Part shown: in pieces, positions 62,463-64,000 of the stretch
How the letters are laid out: each line of letters opens with the position of its first letter
How positions within the stretch are numbered: the stretch's first letter is position 1
Assembly (NCBI RefSeq): GCF_900187425.1
Contig: NZ_FYDJ01000002.1
Coordinates: 1-64,000 of the forward strand
Reading direction: 5' to 3'
DNA length: 64,000 bases
From: Pseudomonas sp. Irchel s3h14
GTDB taxonomy: Bacteria > Pseudomonadota > Gammaproteobacteria > Pseudomonadales > Pseudomonadaceae
Translations under genes and position numbers: made by a program
The notes under the pieces: generated by a model
The model's database searches: none
The model's input: only the letters and a program-made list of their open reading frames with translations
Told to the model about the DNA's origin: nothing

Positions 62463-64000
62463 ATGACCGAGCCAGAAGACCCCAGCCGCGAGCGCCTCAA
62501 GCACCACTTTGCCCAGCGGGTAATTCATCAGGCACGTCAAATTCTTGAGATATGGCAGCGCCTGCAACGCAGCGAGTGGTCCACCACCGACTTATCGGAA
62601 CTGAGCGAGGCCAACCTGCGCCTGCTGCGTTTCGCCGAGCGCTTCGAACAACCTGAACACTCGCAGCTGGCACGCCACATCGGTCAGTCGCTGGAGGCTG
62701 TCGACGCCAATCGCGGACGCCTGAGCAGCGGACTGATCACTGACCTCAATCGTTTGATGCAGCGCCTGTCACGCACCGGTTTGCGCCATGGCGATCAGTT
62801 GGAGCAGACCTTTCTGCCGCCGCTGCGCAAGCCGGTTTACGTGATGCTGCAGGATTACGACCGCGCCGAGCGTCTGGCCAAGCAGCTGGAATTTTTTGGG
62901 CTCAGCGCTCAAGCCCTCGACAGCGTAGCGGCGTTCCGCTCTTCGATGGTCGAGCGCTTGCCTGCGGCGATCGTCATGGACGTGGATTTCAGTGGTGCCG
63001 GCATCGGCCTGAAACTGGCCGCCGAAGCCCAGGAAGGCCTCGATCATCAATTGCCGCTGTTGTTCTTCAGCCTGCACGAAACCGATACCCCGACCCGTCT
63101 CGCCGCCGTGCGTGCCGGCGGCCAGGAGTTCCTGACCGGCACCCTCGAAGCCTCGAGCCTGCTGGAGAAAATCGAAGTCCTGACCTGCGTCGCCCAGTAC
63201 GAACCTTATAAAGTGCTGATCATCGACGACTCCCGCGCCCAGGCCTTGCACACAGAGCGCCTGCTCAATAGCGCCGGGATCGTCACGCGGACCTTGATCG
63301 AGCCGATCCAGGCCATGGCCGAGCTCGCGGATTTCCAGCCAGACCTGATTATCCTCGACATGTACATGCCGGCCTGCACCGGCACTGAACTGGCCAAAGT
63401 GATCCGCCATAACGACCGTTATGTCAGCGTACCGATCATTTACTTGTCGGCCGAAGACGATCTGGACAAGCAGCTCGACGCCATGAGCGAGGGCGGCGAC
63501 GACTTCCTGACCAAACCGATCAAGCCCCGGCACCTGATCACCACCGTGCGAAACCGCGCGGCGCGGGCACGCAATCTCAAGGCGCGGATGGTCCGCGACA
63601 GCCTCACCGGGCTGTACAACCACACCCACATTCTGCAATTGCTTGAAGACTGTTCGTTCCGCGCCCGTCGCGAGAACAAGCCGCTGAGCTTTGCGATGCT
63701 CGACATCGACCACTTCAAACGGGTCAACGACAGCCACGGCCACCCCATGGGCGATCGAGTGATCAAGAGCCTGGCGCTGTTTCTCAAGCAACGCTTGCGC
63801 AAGACCGATTTCATCGGCCGTTACGGCGGTGAAGAGTTCGCGATCGTCATGCCGGACACCGATCTCGAATCGGCCCATAAAGTGCTCGACGAAATCCGTC
63901 GACGTTTTGCCGAGATTCACTACCCGGCTCAACCGCAGGATCTCTGGTGCACGTTCAGCGCCGGGGTGGTGGAGCTGTGTGAACACTCCGACAGCCTGAT
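62463..64000 (+). CDS. gcbA: Diguanylate cyclase GcbA, two receivers plus GGDEF (runs off right edge)
   Basis: The first 512 codons are visible. A helical N-terminus (1-110) is followed by a degenerate receiver (about 125-235), a canonical receiver (about 245-360; IIDDSR, phospho-acceptor in ILDMYMP, SAED, TKPI) and a GGDEF domain from about 375 with active site GGEEF and the I-site RKTD five residues before it. It makes cyclic di-GMP. Start 62463 follows CAGGAT. The position after the DUF2333 gene matches gcbA of P. fluorescens and PA4843, a regulator of surface attachment and biofilm dispersal. Confidence 0.92.
   Translation, partial: MTEPEDPSRERLKHHFAQRVIHQARQILEIWQRLQRSEWSTTDLSELSEANLRLLRFAERFEQPEHSQLARHIGQSLEAVDANRGRLSSGLITDLNRLMQRLSRTGLRHGDQLEQTFLPPLRKPVYVMLQDYDRAERLAKQLEFFGLSAQALDSVAAFRSSMVERLPAAIVMDVDFSGAGIGLKLAAEAQEGLDHQLPLLFFSLHETDTPTRLAAVRAGGQEFLTGTLEASSLLEKIEVLTCVAQYEPYKVLIIDDSRAQALHTERLLNSAGIVTRTLIEPIQAMAELADFQPDLIILDMYMPACTGTELAKVIRHNDRYVSVPIIYLSAEDDLDKQLDAMSEGGDDFLTKPIKPRHLITTVRNRAARARNLKARMVRDSLTGLYNHTHILQLLEDCSFRARRENKPLSFAMLDIDHFKRVNDSHGHPMGDRVIKSLALFLKQRLRKTDFIGRYGGEEFAIVMPDTDLESAHKVLDEIRRRFAEIHYPAQPQDLWCTFSAGVVELCEHSDSL

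Noticed and set aside
62769..63986. A 405-residue minus frame at the right edge
   Set aside because: Antisense to gcbA, whose receiver and GGDEF domains are unambiguous.

Overview
The window is chromosomal DNA from a Pseudomonas of the fluorescens group. The evidence is the high-GC coding style, the dense scatter of two REP families typical of that group, and gene order that matches known Pseudomonas blocks (bauA/mmsA; 8-oxoguanine deaminase to adenine deaminase; speA-sui1-nudix-DUF2333-gcbA; a pprA/pprB-controlled Tad pilus locus). Identifications come from reading the proteins and recalling families; no search was run.

Layout. 1-5.5 kb: start of an unidentified gene with a strong sigma70-like promoter, then beta-alanine catabolism (mmsA/bauC and bauA, divergent LysR), a RutR-like TetR regulator and a YigZ/IMPACT protein. 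5.5-16.7 kb: purine and nucleoside uptake and salvage: an ABC ATPase and two permeases, a MerR/SDR/membrane-protein insert, 8-oxoguanine deaminase, a small membrane protein, the BMP-type binding protein, an Fe(II)/2-oxoglutarate dioxygenase and an adenosine/adenine deaminase. 16.8-23.3 kb: two MFS transporters, ArsR-like and LysR regulators, a monooxygenase and a quinone-reductase-like dehydrogenase, and a 56-codon gene. 23.4-28.3 kb: copper module (copZ, cueA, cueR and a small exported protein) with two CueR-type operators, plus an MFS gene. 28.5-37.5 kb: RIO kinase, amino-acid-type chemoreceptor, AraC regulator with BASS transporter, and a thiolase / high-molecular-weight FabG / MaoC-like set.

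37.5-50.9 kb is a Tad (Flp type IVb pilus) locus: receiver-only regulator, flp, rcpC, tadZ, tadA, tadB, tadC, pprB, prepilin peptidase, TadE-like minor pilin, a PprA-like sensor kinase and TadG. The secretin gene rcpA and tadD are not in the window. Where rcpA would be expected, between rcpC and tadZ, there is a well-placed ribosome binding site and start followed by only 13 codons, which looks like a deletion scar. TadZ also lacks a recognisable Walker A motif.

51-64 kb: a probable operon mazG-like / cmoM / two DUF4136 lipoproteins; a small membrane protein; a MATE exporter; an orphan short vgrG with a DUF4123 chaperone but no effector gene; then speA, sui1 (yciH), a Nudix hydrolase, a DUF2333 protein and the diguanylate cyclase gcbA, which runs off the right edge. 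No rRNA, tRNA, CRISPR array, prophage or intact insertion sequence was recognised.
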